Of a DNA stretch of 64,000 nt, positions 52,917 through 62,053 are shown piece by piece. This DNA is from Mariniphaga anaerophila (GTDB lineage Bacteria > Bacteroidota > Bacteroidia > Bacteroidales > Prolixibacteraceae), in the NCBI RefSeq assembly GCF_900129025.1, contig NZ_FQUM01000013.1, positions 16,903-80,902 on the forward strand. Direction: 5' to 3'. Positions within the stretch are counted from its first letter, which is position 1; every line of letters starts with the position of its first letter. The position numbers and the translations under genes were made by a program. The notes beneath the pieces were generated by a model. The model had not been told where the DNA came from, made no database searches, and was given only the letters and a program-made list of their open reading frames with translations.

Positions 52917-55541
52917 ATGAGAATAATGAAAAAGTTTTTATTTGTGGGGGTATTACTATTAGGGGCTTTTGCTCTTAAAGCAAATAATTTATCAAGATCT
53001 AATGTGCAGGAAGAAACTGCAGATAGTGCCAATATTGCGCTTATCGCAACACCAAGTACTTCTTTTGTCTCTGGCTGGGAAAACCTGAATGCAGTAAATG
53101 ATGGTTTTTCACCATCTCATTCAGGAGATAAATCGAATACAGCATATGGAAACTGGAACAATCCAAATTCATATCAGTGGGTTCAGTATAATTGGGACCA
53201 GAAATATATTGCTAAATCAGTTGAGATATACTGGTTTGATGATAATGGAGGTGTGTTAACCCCTGAAGAAGCCTTCATTGAAAACTATAATGAAGAGACG
53301 TCTGAATGGGTTCGAATTGTGGATGTTCCTTTGGAGAAAGATAAATTTAACTACGCATCCTTAGGGGATATAACAACCAGTACACTTAGGGTTACTATGT
53401 TTAATTCGCAACAGTCCACTGGTATTTTAGAGTTTAGAGTATGGGGCACTACTTTGAATGGAGGTACAGATGTAAGTGTTCCCTCAAAACCGGGGACGCC
53501 GAAGATTGTAAATAAATCGGGAAATAGTATTATGGCAACATGGGAACCATCAGAGGATGATGCTCGAGTTGCTGGATATAATATTTATGTGAATGACTCT
53601 ATCATTAAAGAGGTTACCACAGAGTCAGTAGTTATTGACGGATTGCCAGATAACTTCCATTTTATGTTGGCAACTCAAGCTATTGATGGTGGAGGAAACC
53701 TGTCAGAAATGAGTAATGGTATCTGGATTTTCATGGGGGATGAAGAAAGTGCAGCCCATTCATATAATTGGCCAACATACACACCTACACTCAATTATAA
53801 CTTTAAAGATGAATTTCCATCTTTAGAAATGCCAACAGAAGATTTGGATGATTGTGAGCAAGTTGTGGGTACTCAATCTGATGGATGGTGGACCTTTAAA
53901 TGGGGACCTAATAAAAGGTCTCTCGTAACCGAAGCAGCAATTACTCCAATGCTTGAAAGGTTTAATGAGGACTTTGCGTTTTTTCGCGACACGATGGGAT
54001 GGCCTCCTGACAAGAGGGCAAAAGATGGCTTCAGAAGTGCCATATATCTTTATGGATCCGGTTTGACATGCATCGATAATGCTGACAGTACTGATTTAGG
54101 AGGTTGGCAGAGTGCTGTAGGTCAATATGCCTGTGTACTTGCATCTTATTATCCAGTTTACTCTTTCGATCCCTCATGCCCATATAATGATAGAGAAGGT
54201 CAAATGGGAGCTATGATTCATGAAGGTATTCATGCCGTTTTGGCCGACCTACCTGGATGTAAGAAAGCAGGTTGGTTTCATGAGGGAGGCAATACTTGGT
54301 TGCAACAAGAAGCTTATGCAATGCAAAGCAAAAATTACGACAATATGGGATTTTTAAATGCAGGAACATTCGTTGCACCATTTATGCCCATTGAATGCTA
54401 CAGCGGATGGCTTCAAGATGGAACATTTGGAGGCCCTAGTGCCGAAGGAGTAAATCGTTTTGAAGGAGGCACCCAAGTAAGTACATGGCGTAATCTTCTA
54501 GGTGGGAATCAATATGGAAATGCTTTTCCTGTTTTCCTCGGGCAAACACTAGGTAAAGGGAGTGTTGCCTGGATTTGGAGAAATTGTCAGGGACGTGTTC
54601 TTGAGGGAATGAAGGAAGGAATCGGAGACATGCAGATGCGCAGACTTATTATGGAGTATAGAGCTAAACAAGCTCTAGTTGATATGCAAGAATGGAACGG
54701 AGCTGTGAAAAAATTATTAGATGGTAGTTTTGGAGGGAATATAGTGCCAGAAGGCTCTCCTGTTTGGATAAATAGTAGTTCATGGAAGGCGAGTCCATAT
54801 GTAAAGACTTGGATGCTTGATACAGAGAATAAAATATTAACACCAGAACCAAGAACAACACCAGGATGGTCGGGAGCTAATCAGATTCCTTTAAACGTTT
54901 TTGGAGATGAGGTTGTTGTAAATTTTATACCAATGGGTGAAAACATGACATGTCAACTTTGTTATAGAGCTGCTGATGGTACTCCTGTATATAGCTATCC
55001 TGTTTCTGAGGGTGAGTGCAGGTTAAACCTAGAGAAGCAACCTGCAAACGGAGTTGTTATTGCTGTAATCTGTAATACCGATTATGTTTATAAAGGAGAA
55101 GAAACCAGAAAAGCTCATTATGACTATCGATTACAGTTGGTTGAAGGAGTTTCAGACAAAGCGAGTATTTATAAAAAGTGGTACGATTATAACTCAGAGA
55201 TAGAGGATGTTACAGATCCTGAAGAGCCGTTTCCTACAGAAGGGGCAACCATTTACGATGAGGTAACAGCTATTAATCCAATTGTAGAAAAAACCTTTAG
55301 CTCTTCAGTTTATCCTAATCCACTTTCAAATAGCGATGTACTTAATATTAAATTTGGGGATGCCACGCATGAAAAAGAAATTCGAATCCTAGATGCAAAA
55401 GGTACAATTCTTTACGTTCAGAAAGGAATTAGAAGCCTCAATTTTAGAATCCCGATTGAAGGAAGATTAAGTGGTGGAATATACTTTATGAATGTTCAAG
55501 ATGAAAACACCAACGATACTCATAAAATAATAATTAAATAA
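52917..55541 (+). CDS. T9SS-secreted HExxH protein with discoidin-like and FN3 modules
   Basis: This 874-residue protein could start at 52917 or at ATGAAAAAG three codons later; the signal peptide (LLLGAFALKA) is complete with either. A discoidin-like module (~39-180; FVSGWENLNAVNDG to GILEFRVWG) is followed by FN3 (~185-275). A large domain (~290-600) has HEGIH (His435 to His439) and GWFHEGGN with Glu456 as likely third zinc ligand, a gluzincin-like spacing that recalls the DUF6055-type protein at 39430. A C-terminal sandwich and T9SS tail (~790-874) end the chain. I take it as a probable cell-surface metallopeptidase, possibly acting on glycosylated protein. No exact family is recognised. 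Confidence 0.72.
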   Translation: MRIMKKFLFVGVLLLGAFALKANNLSRSNVQEETADSANIALIATPSTSFVSGWENLNAVNDGFSPSHSGDKSNTAYGNWNNPNSYQWVQYNWDQKYIAKSVEIYWFDDNGGVLTPEEAFIENYNEETSEWVRIVDVPLEKDKFNYASLGDITTSTLRVTMFNSQQSTGILEFRVWGTTLNGGTDVSVPSKPGTPKIVNKSGNSIMATWEPSEDDARVAGYNIYVNDSIIKEVTTESVVIDGLPDNFHFMLATQAIDGGGNLSEMSNGIWIFMGDEESAAHSYNWPTYTPTLNYNFKDEFPSLEMPTEDLDDCEQVVGTQSDGWWTFKWGPNKRSLVTEAAITPMLERFNEDFAFFRDTMGWPPDKRAKDGFRSAIYLYGSGLTCIDNADSTDLGGWQSAVGQYACVLASYYPVYSFDPSCPYNDREGQMGAMIHEGIHAVLADLPGCKKAGWFHEGGNTWLQQEAYAMQSKNYDNMGFLNAGTFVAPFMPIECYSGWLQDGTFGGPSAEGVNRFEGGTQVSTWRNLLGGNQYGNAFPVFLGQTLGKGSVAWIWRNCQGRVLEGMKEGIGDMQMRRLIMEYRAKQALVDMQEWNGAVKKLLDGSFGGNIVPEGSPVWINSSSWKASPYVKTWMLDTENKILTPEPRTTPGWSGANQIPLNVFGDEVVVNFIPMGENMTCQLCYRAADGTPVYSYPVSEGECRLNLEKQPANGVVIAVICNTDYVYKGEETRKAHYDYRLQLVEGVSDKASIYKKWYDYNSEIEDVTDPEEPFPTEGATIYDEVTAINPIVEKTFSSSVYPNPLSNSDVLNIKFGDATHEKEIRILDAKGTILYVQKGIRSLNFRIPIEGRLSGGIYFMNVQDENTNDTHKIIIK

Positions 55542-55717
55542 TAAATTATAATTGTGATACAATCATGTCGGACTTATTGTTTTATGCAATGAATAATCAT
55601 AACTCATTGCTCAAAGAGAAGTTGGGAAATAGTGCATAAGAGTTTGATGGGTTTAATAATTCTGATTTATTTTTTGAACTAAGTGTCTCAGATTTGTTCT
55701 CTGAAGTGTGAAGAATT

Positions 55718-57967
55718 ATGAATAGATTAAAAACATCAATTATAAGTGTTCTGTTGCTGATTTGTAGTTTCGACTTATCAGCACAATTATCGAGAGATGA
55801 CTATGCCAAGGCTGATTCGGTAATGGAGTTAGTTGAAAACGTTTACAACCAGGTTTCCGACATTCATTGGGTTGATTCCTCCTCAACTTTTTGGTATAGG
55901 ATTAAAACCCGTGATGGTTTGAAATACCAGCTTGTTAATGCAGAAAAAACATCGAAGAAAGAAGTTTTTAGTACAGAAAAATTGGTTGATGCTTTGAATA
56001 ATCAATTGCAAAAACCAATCAAGGCAAACGAACTTCTTTTAAGAAGTTTAAAGATTGGCCAGGATAATAAAAGAATTCACTTTCAGTTTGAAAAAGCATA
56101 CTGGACATGTAATCTGAAAGATTATTCGTTGGTAAAAGACTCAACAGAAAAAGAACAGGGACCGCGACCGTACTGGGGAGGCTTTTTTGATGAAAAAGGA
56201 AACGAACAGGTAATTTCTCCGGACAGTGTTTGGTCTGCTTATATCAAAAATTACAATGTTTATATCAAAGATAATAAAAGCAATAAGGAATATCAGTTAA
56301 GTTTTGATGGTTCGGAAGGAGACTTTTATTCATCGCACATTGCATGGTCGCCCGATTCGAAGAAGTTGGCAGTAAACAAGGTGCGCGACTACTTTAAACG
56401 CCAGATTACTTTTGTTGAATCGTCGCCAAAATTGCAGTTGCAACCCATTGTGCATAAACGCGATTATTTAAAACCGGGCGATGCTTTGGCTGTAAAACAT
56501 CCTGCGCTTTTTAACATTGAAAACAAGGTGCAAATTTCGGTAAATACATCTGGTTTTGAAAATCAATACGATTTAAGTAACCCGAAATGGAATAAAGCAG
56601 GAACAGCTTTTACTTTTGAATTTAACCAGCGGGGGCATCAGGTCTACAAGGTGGTTGAGGTTAATGCAGAAACCGGCAAAGTGCAGATTGTAATTGATGA
56701 ACGGAGTGAAACTTTTATTGATTACAGCAGCAAACGTTACCGTTACGATTTAGATGATTCGGGAGAGATGCTTTGGTCATCGGAACGCGATGGCTGGAAC
56801 CATCTTTATTTAATTGATACAAAAAATGGTGTTGTAAAAAATCAGATTACCAAAGGCGAGTGGGTTGTACGTCGTGTATTGCATGTAGATGAAAAAGAAC
56901 GCACTGTTTTCTTTTATGGTTCAGGGAGAAATAATAATGAAGATCCTTATTTTTTGCATTGTTACCGTGTTAATTTTGATGGAACAGGTTTAGTTGATTT
57001 AACTCCCGAAAAAATGAATCACGACATTTCGTTTGCAAAGAATTTCGATTATTTCACTGATACTTATTCAACAGTAGATACACCACCCGTAACGGTAGTT
57101 CGTCATTCGGAGGATGGTAAAATTGTGTTGAAACTTGAAAAAACAGATATTTCTAAATTACAAACAAAAGGCTGGATTGCTCCCGAAGTTTTTGTAGCCA
57201 AAGCCCGCGATGGCAAAACCAATATTTGGGGTAATATATACCGCCCCACCAGTTTCGATGAAAACAAGTCGTATCCAATAATAGAGTACATTTACGCCGG
57301 GCCGCACAGCTCGTTCGCACAAAAAAGTTTCAATCCGGTACATTATGCCTTTTCATCGTTAGCCGAGCTTGGTTTTATAGTTGTCCAAATGGATGGGATG
57401 GGTACTTCGAACCGCTCAAAAGCTTTCCATGATGTATGTTGGAAAAACCTGAAAGATGCCGGCTTCCCCGACCGTATTTCGTGGATAAAAGCAGCAGCTG
57501 AAAAGTACAGCTATATGGATACAACACGGGTTGGTTTATTTGGTGGATCGGCTGGCGGGCAAAGTACTTTGGCCGGTTTGTTGTTTCATCCTGAGTTTTA
57601 TAAAGCCGGCGTTTCGTCGTGCGGTTGCCACGACAATCGTATGGACAAAATATGGTGGAACGAACAATGGATGGGTTACCCAATAGGGCCACATTACGAG
57701 GAATGCTCGAATGTGGTAAACGCACACAAATTGCAGGGGACATTAATGCTGATTGTTGGAGAGATTGACGATAATGTTGATCCGGCTTCAACAATGCAGG
57801 TTGCTGATGCACTCATAAAAGCCAAAAAAGATTTTGAATTGGTGGTGCTTCCTGGAACAAATCACACACTTGGGAATAGTTATGGTGAGCAAAAACGCCG
57901 CGACTTTTTTGTTCGAAATTTTTTACAAATAGAAACCCCTGATTGGAATAAGGTGAAAAAAGAATGA
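55718..57967 (+). CDS. S9 family (DPP IV-like) serine peptidase
   Basis: This 749-residue exported peptidase (signal peptide ending FDLSAQ) has the N-terminal eight-bladed DPP IV propeller (~60-500; IAWSPDSKKLAVNKV, RDGWNHLYLIDTKNG) and the C-terminal alpha/beta hydrolase (~510-749). The catalytic triad is Ser611 in GLFGGSAGGQS, Asp685 in EIDDNVDP and His716 in PGTNHTLG. The GGSAGG sequence differs from the usual GWSYGG around the serine. S9B enzymes remove dipeptides after penultimate proline or alanine. That would fit a proline- or hydroxyproline-rich peptide substrate, although this link is inferred. Its second half is visibly richer in G+C than the PUL genes before it. The small HExxH gene follows after 21 bases. 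Confidence 0.92.
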   Translation: MNRLKTSIISVLLLICSFDLSAQLSRDDYAKADSVMELVENVYNQVSDIHWVDSSSTFWYRIKTRDGLKYQLVNAEKTSKKEVFSTEKLVDALNNQLQKPIKANELLLRSLKIGQDNKRIHFQFEKAYWTCNLKDYSLVKDSTEKEQGPRPYWGGFFDEKGNEQVISPDSVWSAYIKNYNVYIKDNKSNKEYQLSFDGSEGDFYSSHIAWSPDSKKLAVNKVRDYFKRQITFVESSPKLQLQPIVHKRDYLKPGDALAVKHPALFNIENKVQISVNTSGFENQYDLSNPKWNKAGTAFTFEFNQRGHQVYKVVEVNAETGKVQIVIDERSETFIDYSSKRYRYDLDDSGEMLWSSERDGWNHLYLIDTKNGVVKNQITKGEWVVRRVLHVDEKERTVFFYGSGRNNNEDPYFLHCYRVNFDGTGLVDLTPEKMNHDISFAKNFDYFTDTYSTVDTPPVTVVRHSEDGKIVLKLEKTDISKLQTKGWIAPEVFVAKARDGKTNIWGNIYRPTSFDENKSYPIIEYIYAGPHSSFAQKSFNPVHYAFSSLAELGFIVVQMDGMGTSNRSKAFHDVCWKNLKDAGFPDRISWIKAAAEKYSYMDTTRVGLFGGSAGGQSTLAGLLFHPEFYKAGVSSCGCHDNRMDKIWWNEQWMGYPIGPHYEECSNVVNAHKLQGTLMLIVGEIDDNVDPASTMQVADALIKAKKDFELVVLPGTNHTLGNSYGEQKRRDFFVRNFLQIETPDWNKVKKE

Positions 57968-57988
57968 TCAAAAAAAATACGCTGTGTT

Positions 57989-58804
57989 ATGAAGAGTATA
58001 TCTAAAAATTTATTTGTAGTTGTTGTTGGAGTTCTAGCATTTTCAACTGTTTTTGCCAACCACCCGATAAAAGAATATAAAATTGCCAAACCGCCAAAAG
58101 AATTGAATCTCGATTCTTTTTATAAAAAGCATTCCAATGTCAACGGTATTCATATAATTAGTTCCCACCGCGTACCTGATTCAGCATTTGTAAAAGCTTG
58201 CGAAATTATCGATTTTATGACTACTGGTTTGCCAAAAGATGTGCTTAATCAGATGGCTAAAGTTAATACCCGCGTTGGAATTATGGCCCGTTACGAGGGA
58301 ACAACCGATATTCCTGAACACGCACATCTGGCAAATGATACAATCCTTAATTGGGATGTACGTGCGCGTGGTTTAGGTGGAACACTCGAAATGCCTTTAA
58401 CAACTTGTGCCGAAGAGAATTTATTGTGCTACCAAATTGACAAATACCACGCAGAAGATATTCTTATTCACGAATTTGCACATACTATTCATGGAGTTGG
58501 AATAATTCCATTAGATGATACTTTTAACGATTTACTTCAGGAAAAGCTGGATGCTGCAATGGCCGCCGGAAAGTATAATAATACCTATGCTGCTACAAAC
58601 ACATGGGAATACTGGGCAGAAGGTGTTCAAAATTGGTTTAATGTAAATGCCGAAGTTAAGTACGCCGATGGGAAACACAACTGGGTTAATACCCGTGCAG
58701 ACATGAAAAAGTATGACCCTGATTTATTCGAAATTGTTAGTATTTATTTTCCTGAATTTGAAATGAGTCCTTCATGTCACAGTGAAGTTAATCGGTACAA
58801 ATAA
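57989..58804 (+). CDS. Small exported HExxH metallopeptidase-like protein
   Basis: This 271-residue protein has a signal peptide (LAFSTVFA). The zinc motif is His161-Glu162-x-x-His165 (LIHEFAHTIHGVG), with Glu211 in EYWAEGVQNWFN as likely third ligand 50 residues on. The arrangement is that of a gluzincin. It has no T9SS tail or lipobox, so it is probably periplasmic. I do not recognise a named family with confidence. Two cysteine residues (TTCAEENLLC) may form a disulphide. It lies between the S9 peptidase (21 bases before) and the Crp/Fnr regulator (13 bases after), so all three are probably co-transcribed. Confidence 0.75.
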   Translation: MKSISKNLFVVVVGVLAFSTVFANHPIKEYKIAKPPKELNLDSFYKKHSNVNGIHIISSHRVPDSAFVKACEIIDFMTTGLPKDVLNQMAKVNTRVGIMARYEGTTDIPEHAHLANDTILNWDVRARGLGGTLEMPLTTCAEENLLCYQIDKYHAEDILIHEFAHTIHGVGIIPLDDTFNDLLQEKLDAAMAAGKYNNTYAATNTWEYWAEGVQNWFNVNAEVKYADGKHNWVNTRADMKKYDPDLFEIVSIYFPEFEMSPSCHSEVNRYK

Positions 58805-58817
58805 ACTTTAATGAAGC

Positions 58818-59543
58818 ATGGAAACAACTGCCGTATTTCGCGAAAACATTAATACTTTGACAACAAATGAATTGACTCTTGGTGATATCCCATTATTTCA
58901 TTACCTCAGTGAAGATGAAATGAACCTTCTGGAGACAAATGTAGTTCTAAAGCGGTTTAAGAACCGTACTAACATTTATCGGGAAGGTAGCAGACCTGCG
59001 GGAGTTTATGTTATATTAAGCGGGATTGTAAAAGTATACAAGATTGGCTCCAAAGGGAAACATCATATTTTGCGTTTTGCCAAGAGAGGTGATGTTATTG
59101 CTTATCGTTCTGTAATATCAAATGAGTTGGCTTGTTCATCAGCGAAAACATACGACGATAATGTAGTTGTCGCTTATATTCCCCTTCGTGTTTTTTTTGA
59201 CTTGATACACCATAACCAAAAATTCGCAATGGAACTTTTGGATAAGATCTGCAAGGAATTGCATGATTCAAATTGCTTAGTTACTGATATCGCACAAAAA
59301 AGTTTAAGGGAGCTTACTGCACAAATATTGTTGTTACTAAAAAAAGAATTTGGGGTTGACCTTCATAATTCACTTCAAATAAAAATAACAAGAACAGACC
59401 TTGCCAATATGATAGGTACGGTTACAGAATCACTAATTCGGGTAATGTCAGGATTTAGAGATGAAGGATTATTAGATTTGAGCGGGAAACGAATTATATT
59501 TCTTGATACTTCAAGGTTACAAAGAATCGCTAGTTTCCGGTAA
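58818..59543 (+). CDS. Crp/Fnr-family transcriptional regulator
   Basis: This 241-residue cytoplasmic protein has an N-terminal cyclic-nucleotide-binding-like beta-roll (~22-140; IYREGSRPAGVYVILSGIVKVY) and a C-terminal Crp-type helix-turn-helix (~160-240; TRTDLANMIGTVTESLIRVMSGF). It has no FNR-type cysteine cluster near its N-terminus, so an iron-sulphur cluster is unlikely. The effector cannot be read from the sequence. It is the only dedicated DNA-binding protein in the window besides the HTCS. Its gene follows the small metallopeptidase by 13 bases; the last GH127 gene follows 113 bases later, with its own candidate promoter. Confidence 0.93.
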   Translation: METTAVFRENINTLTTNELTLGDIPLFHYLSEDEMNLLETNVVLKRFKNRTNIYREGSRPAGVYVILSGIVKVYKIGSKGKHHILRFAKRGDVIAYRSVISNELACSSAKTYDDNVVVAYIPLRVFFDLIHHNQKFAMELLDKICKELHDSNCLVTDIAQKSLRELTAQILLLLKKEFGVDLHNSLQIKITRTDLANMIGTVTESLIRVMSGFRDEGLLDLSGKRIIFLDTSRLQRIASFR

Positions 59544-59602
59544 AATGGACATTCATGCAATTATATAAAACAAATGTGATTTATTGAAAATTAATTCTTG
59601 TC

Positions 59603-59610
59603 TATTTTTG
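59603..59610 (+). promoter_or_regulatory. Candidate -7 promoter element for the last GH127 gene
   Basis: TATTTTTG matches TAnnTTTG exactly, 46 bases before the start codon. An ATTG at 59583-59586, 16 bases upstream, is a weak -33 partner. It would let GH127 be transcribed apart from the Crp/Fnr gene. Confidence 0.42.
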
Positions 59611-59656
59611 CAATACAAGATGAGTCAAAATAACGTAATTTAAAAAGTGATTAGAA

Positions 59657-62053
59657 ATGAGACATAATTGGTTAGTACTACTAATGGCGGTTTTTTTCGT
59701 AGGTTGCAATAAGTATTCAGAGAAGCCTGGGAAATATAATATCAATCCAGTTCCATTTACTGCAGTAAAAGTTGTGGATAACTTTTGGGCCAAAAGAATA
59801 CAGATAAATACAGATGTGACAATTCCTATTGCATTTAATCATTGCGAAATAACTGGCAGAATTGATAATTTTAAGGTAGCTGGTGGCGTCTTAGATGGTG
59901 ATTTTCGTTCAACTTCTCCTTTTGATGATTCTGATGTTTTTAAAGTTATTGAGGGGGCTGCTTATGCACTTCAAATGAACCCAAATAAGGAGCTAGAATT
60001 GTATACCGATTCTATTATCGATTTTATTGCCATGTCGCAAGAGGACGATGGATATCTTTATACTTACCGTACGATTATGGGGGATGATTCTCATCCATGG
60101 ATTGGAAGTAAAAGATGGGAATATACGCACATTCTTAGTCATGAATTATATAATGTAGGGCATATGTATGAAGCGGCAGTGGCTTACTATCTGGCCACTG
60201 GTAAACGAAAATTATTGGATGTTGCGATTAAAAATGCTGATCTTATTGCTAAAGACTTTGGATGGGATGCTTTTCAGAGTTATCCTGGACATCAGGAGAT
60301 TGAGATTGGTTTGGTTAAATTGTATAATGTAACGGGGGATTCTAAATATCTTGAATTGGCTAAGTTTTTCCTAGATATTAGAGGGAATGTTGATCGCGAT
60401 AAAAAAACTTACGACCAATCTCATTTGCCAGTTATTGAGCAAGACGAAGCCGTTGGCCATTCTGTTCGTGCTGCATATATGTATACGGCGATGGCTGATA
60501 TTGCAGCCTTAACAGGTAATCAAGACTACGTAAAAGCCATTAAAAAACTTTGGAAAGATATTGTTTATACAAAGCTTTACATCACGGGCGGTATCGGATC
60601 TGCCGGTGGTCATGAGGGCTTTGGGGTAAAATATGAATTGCCAAATCCGGCTGCTTATTGCGAAACTTGTGCTGCTGTGGCCAATGTATTTTGGAACCAT
60701 CGTTTATTTCTTATGGAAGGCGATGCAAAATATATTGATGTTTTAGAAAGGAGCCTATATAATAATGTACTTTCCGGAGTGTCAATTTCGGGAGACCATT
60801 TTTTCTATCCAAATCCTTTGGAATCTTATTTCGGACATGAGCGTCAGGAGTGGTTTGGTTGCGCATGTTGTCCATCAAATATATGTCGTTTTATGCCATC
60901 CATGCCAGGTTATATCTATGCTTCTAAAGATAAGGAAGTATATGTGAATTTATATATTGCTAGTGAGGCTAATTTTGAACTTGGTAATAATAAGGTTTAT
61001 GTAATCCAGCATAGTGATATGCCATGGGAAGGGCATTCCGAGATTGTTGTGAATCAGGACCTGGACGAAACTATTACACTTAAGTTGCGTGTTCCTGGCT
61101 GGGCGAGGAATGAGGCGGTTCCAGGAGGTGAATTGTATTGGTTTAAAAATGTGAGTAATAAGATGGTAGGCGTAAAAGTTAATGGAGAGTCTGTAGATTA
61201 CACCATTGACAAAAAAGGTTATATAAATATTAGCAGAAAATGGAGTGGAGATAAGGTAGAAGTTGAATTACCCCTCGAGGTAAGAAAAGTTGCATGCAAT
61301 CCGCAGGTCGATGGCAATGTCGATAAGATAGCCTTACAACGTGGTCCGATTATGTATTGTTCGGAAGGTTTGGATTTCGAGAGCGGCCAGGTTGCTAACA
61401 TTGTTTTGAAAGAAAACACAAGTTTAACGTGTCAATTTGAAGAAGATTTAATTGGAGGAGTTGTTACGATTAACGGAATAGCTATAGAAGGGCAACGTTT
61501 AAATAGCGAAAGAACAGAATTTAATAAAGTAGAATTTAAGGCTATTCCGTATTATGCCTGGTGCCATCGGGGGACAACACCAATGGTTGTGTGGTATGCT
61601 ACCAACGAAAATGCTTCAAGACCAAAACCTGCTCCCACTATTGCAAATGCAAGCGAGATTAGTGGCTCGGTAATGAATATCGCAATAGAATCGGTACGTG
61701 ACCAAATACTACCATCTGGTTCAAACGACAAGAATACTCCCAAATTTCATTGGTGGCCACATGAAAATCAGAATGAATGGATTACATACACCTTCAAAGA
61801 ACCACAAAAAATTAGTGGAACAAAGGTATTTTGGTTTGACGATAATGGAGGTTGTAGGCCTCCAGAAAGTTGGAAAGTTTATTACTTGAAAGATAATGAA
61901 TGGGTACCGTTTAAAAACAAGTACAAATATGGTGTGGAAATCAATATTATCAATCAGGTAGAGTTTGAACCGGAAAAAACTACTGCAGTGAAGTTAGAGG
62001 TGCAGCTTCCCAAGAAGTCATCAAGTGGTTTGTATGAATGGATTGTGGAGTAA
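59657..62053 (+). CDS. GH127 beta-L-arabinofuranosidase lipoprotein
   Basis: This 798-residue enzyme has a lipobox with Cys17 (AVFFVGCNKYS), so it is membrane-anchored; whether it faces outward is not certain. The GH127 domain (~27-640) opens YNINPVPFTAVKVVDNFWAKR and contains SHELYNVGHMYEAAV, GHSVRAAYMYTAMADIAALTG, KLYITGGIGSAGG and AAYCETCAAVAN. Zinc-site residues Glu336, Cys338 and Cys404-Cys405 (GCACCPSN) match those of the 50463 protein exactly in number. The C-terminal sandwich (~655-798; FHWWPHENQNEWITYTF, GGCRPPESWKVYYL) is the same type as in the 50463 protein. It is preceded by a candidate promoter and followed by an IS4-type element. Confidence 0.94.
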   Translation: MRHNWLVLLMAVFFVGCNKYSEKPGKYNINPVPFTAVKVVDNFWAKRIQINTDVTIPIAFNHCEITGRIDNFKVAGGVLDGDFRSTSPFDDSDVFKVIEGAAYALQMNPNKELELYTDSIIDFIAMSQEDDGYLYTYRTIMGDDSHPWIGSKRWEYTHILSHELYNVGHMYEAAVAYYLATGKRKLLDVAIKNADLIAKDFGWDAFQSYPGHQEIEIGLVKLYNVTGDSKYLELAKFFLDIRGNVDRDKKTYDQSHLPVIEQDEAVGHSVRAAYMYTAMADIAALTGNQDYVKAIKKLWKDIVYTKLYITGGIGSAGGHEGFGVKYELPNPAAYCETCAAVANVFWNHRLFLMEGDAKYIDVLERSLYNNVLSGVSISGDHFFYPNPLESYFGHERQEWFGCACCPSNICRFMPSMPGYIYASKDKEVYVNLYIASEANFELGNNKVYVIQHSDMPWEGHSEIVVNQDLDETITLKLRVPGWARNEAVPGGELYWFKNVSNKMVGVKVNGESVDYTIDKKGYINISRKWSGDKVEVELPLEVRKVACNPQVDGNVDKIALQRGPIMYCSEGLDFESGQVANIVLKENTSLTCQFEEDLIGGVVTINGIAIEGQRLNSERTEFNKVEFKAIPYYAWCHRGTTPMVVWYATNENASRPKPAPTIANASEISGSVMNIAIESVRDQILPSGSNDKNTPKFHWWPHENQNEWITYTFKEPQKISGTKVFWFDDNGGCRPPESWKVYYLKDNEWVPFKNKYKYGVEINIINQVEFEPEKTTAVKLEVQLPKKSSSGLYEWIVE

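Noticed and set aside
58818..59543. FNR-type oxygen sensor
   Set aside because: The N-terminal cysteine cluster needed for an iron-sulphur cluster is absent.
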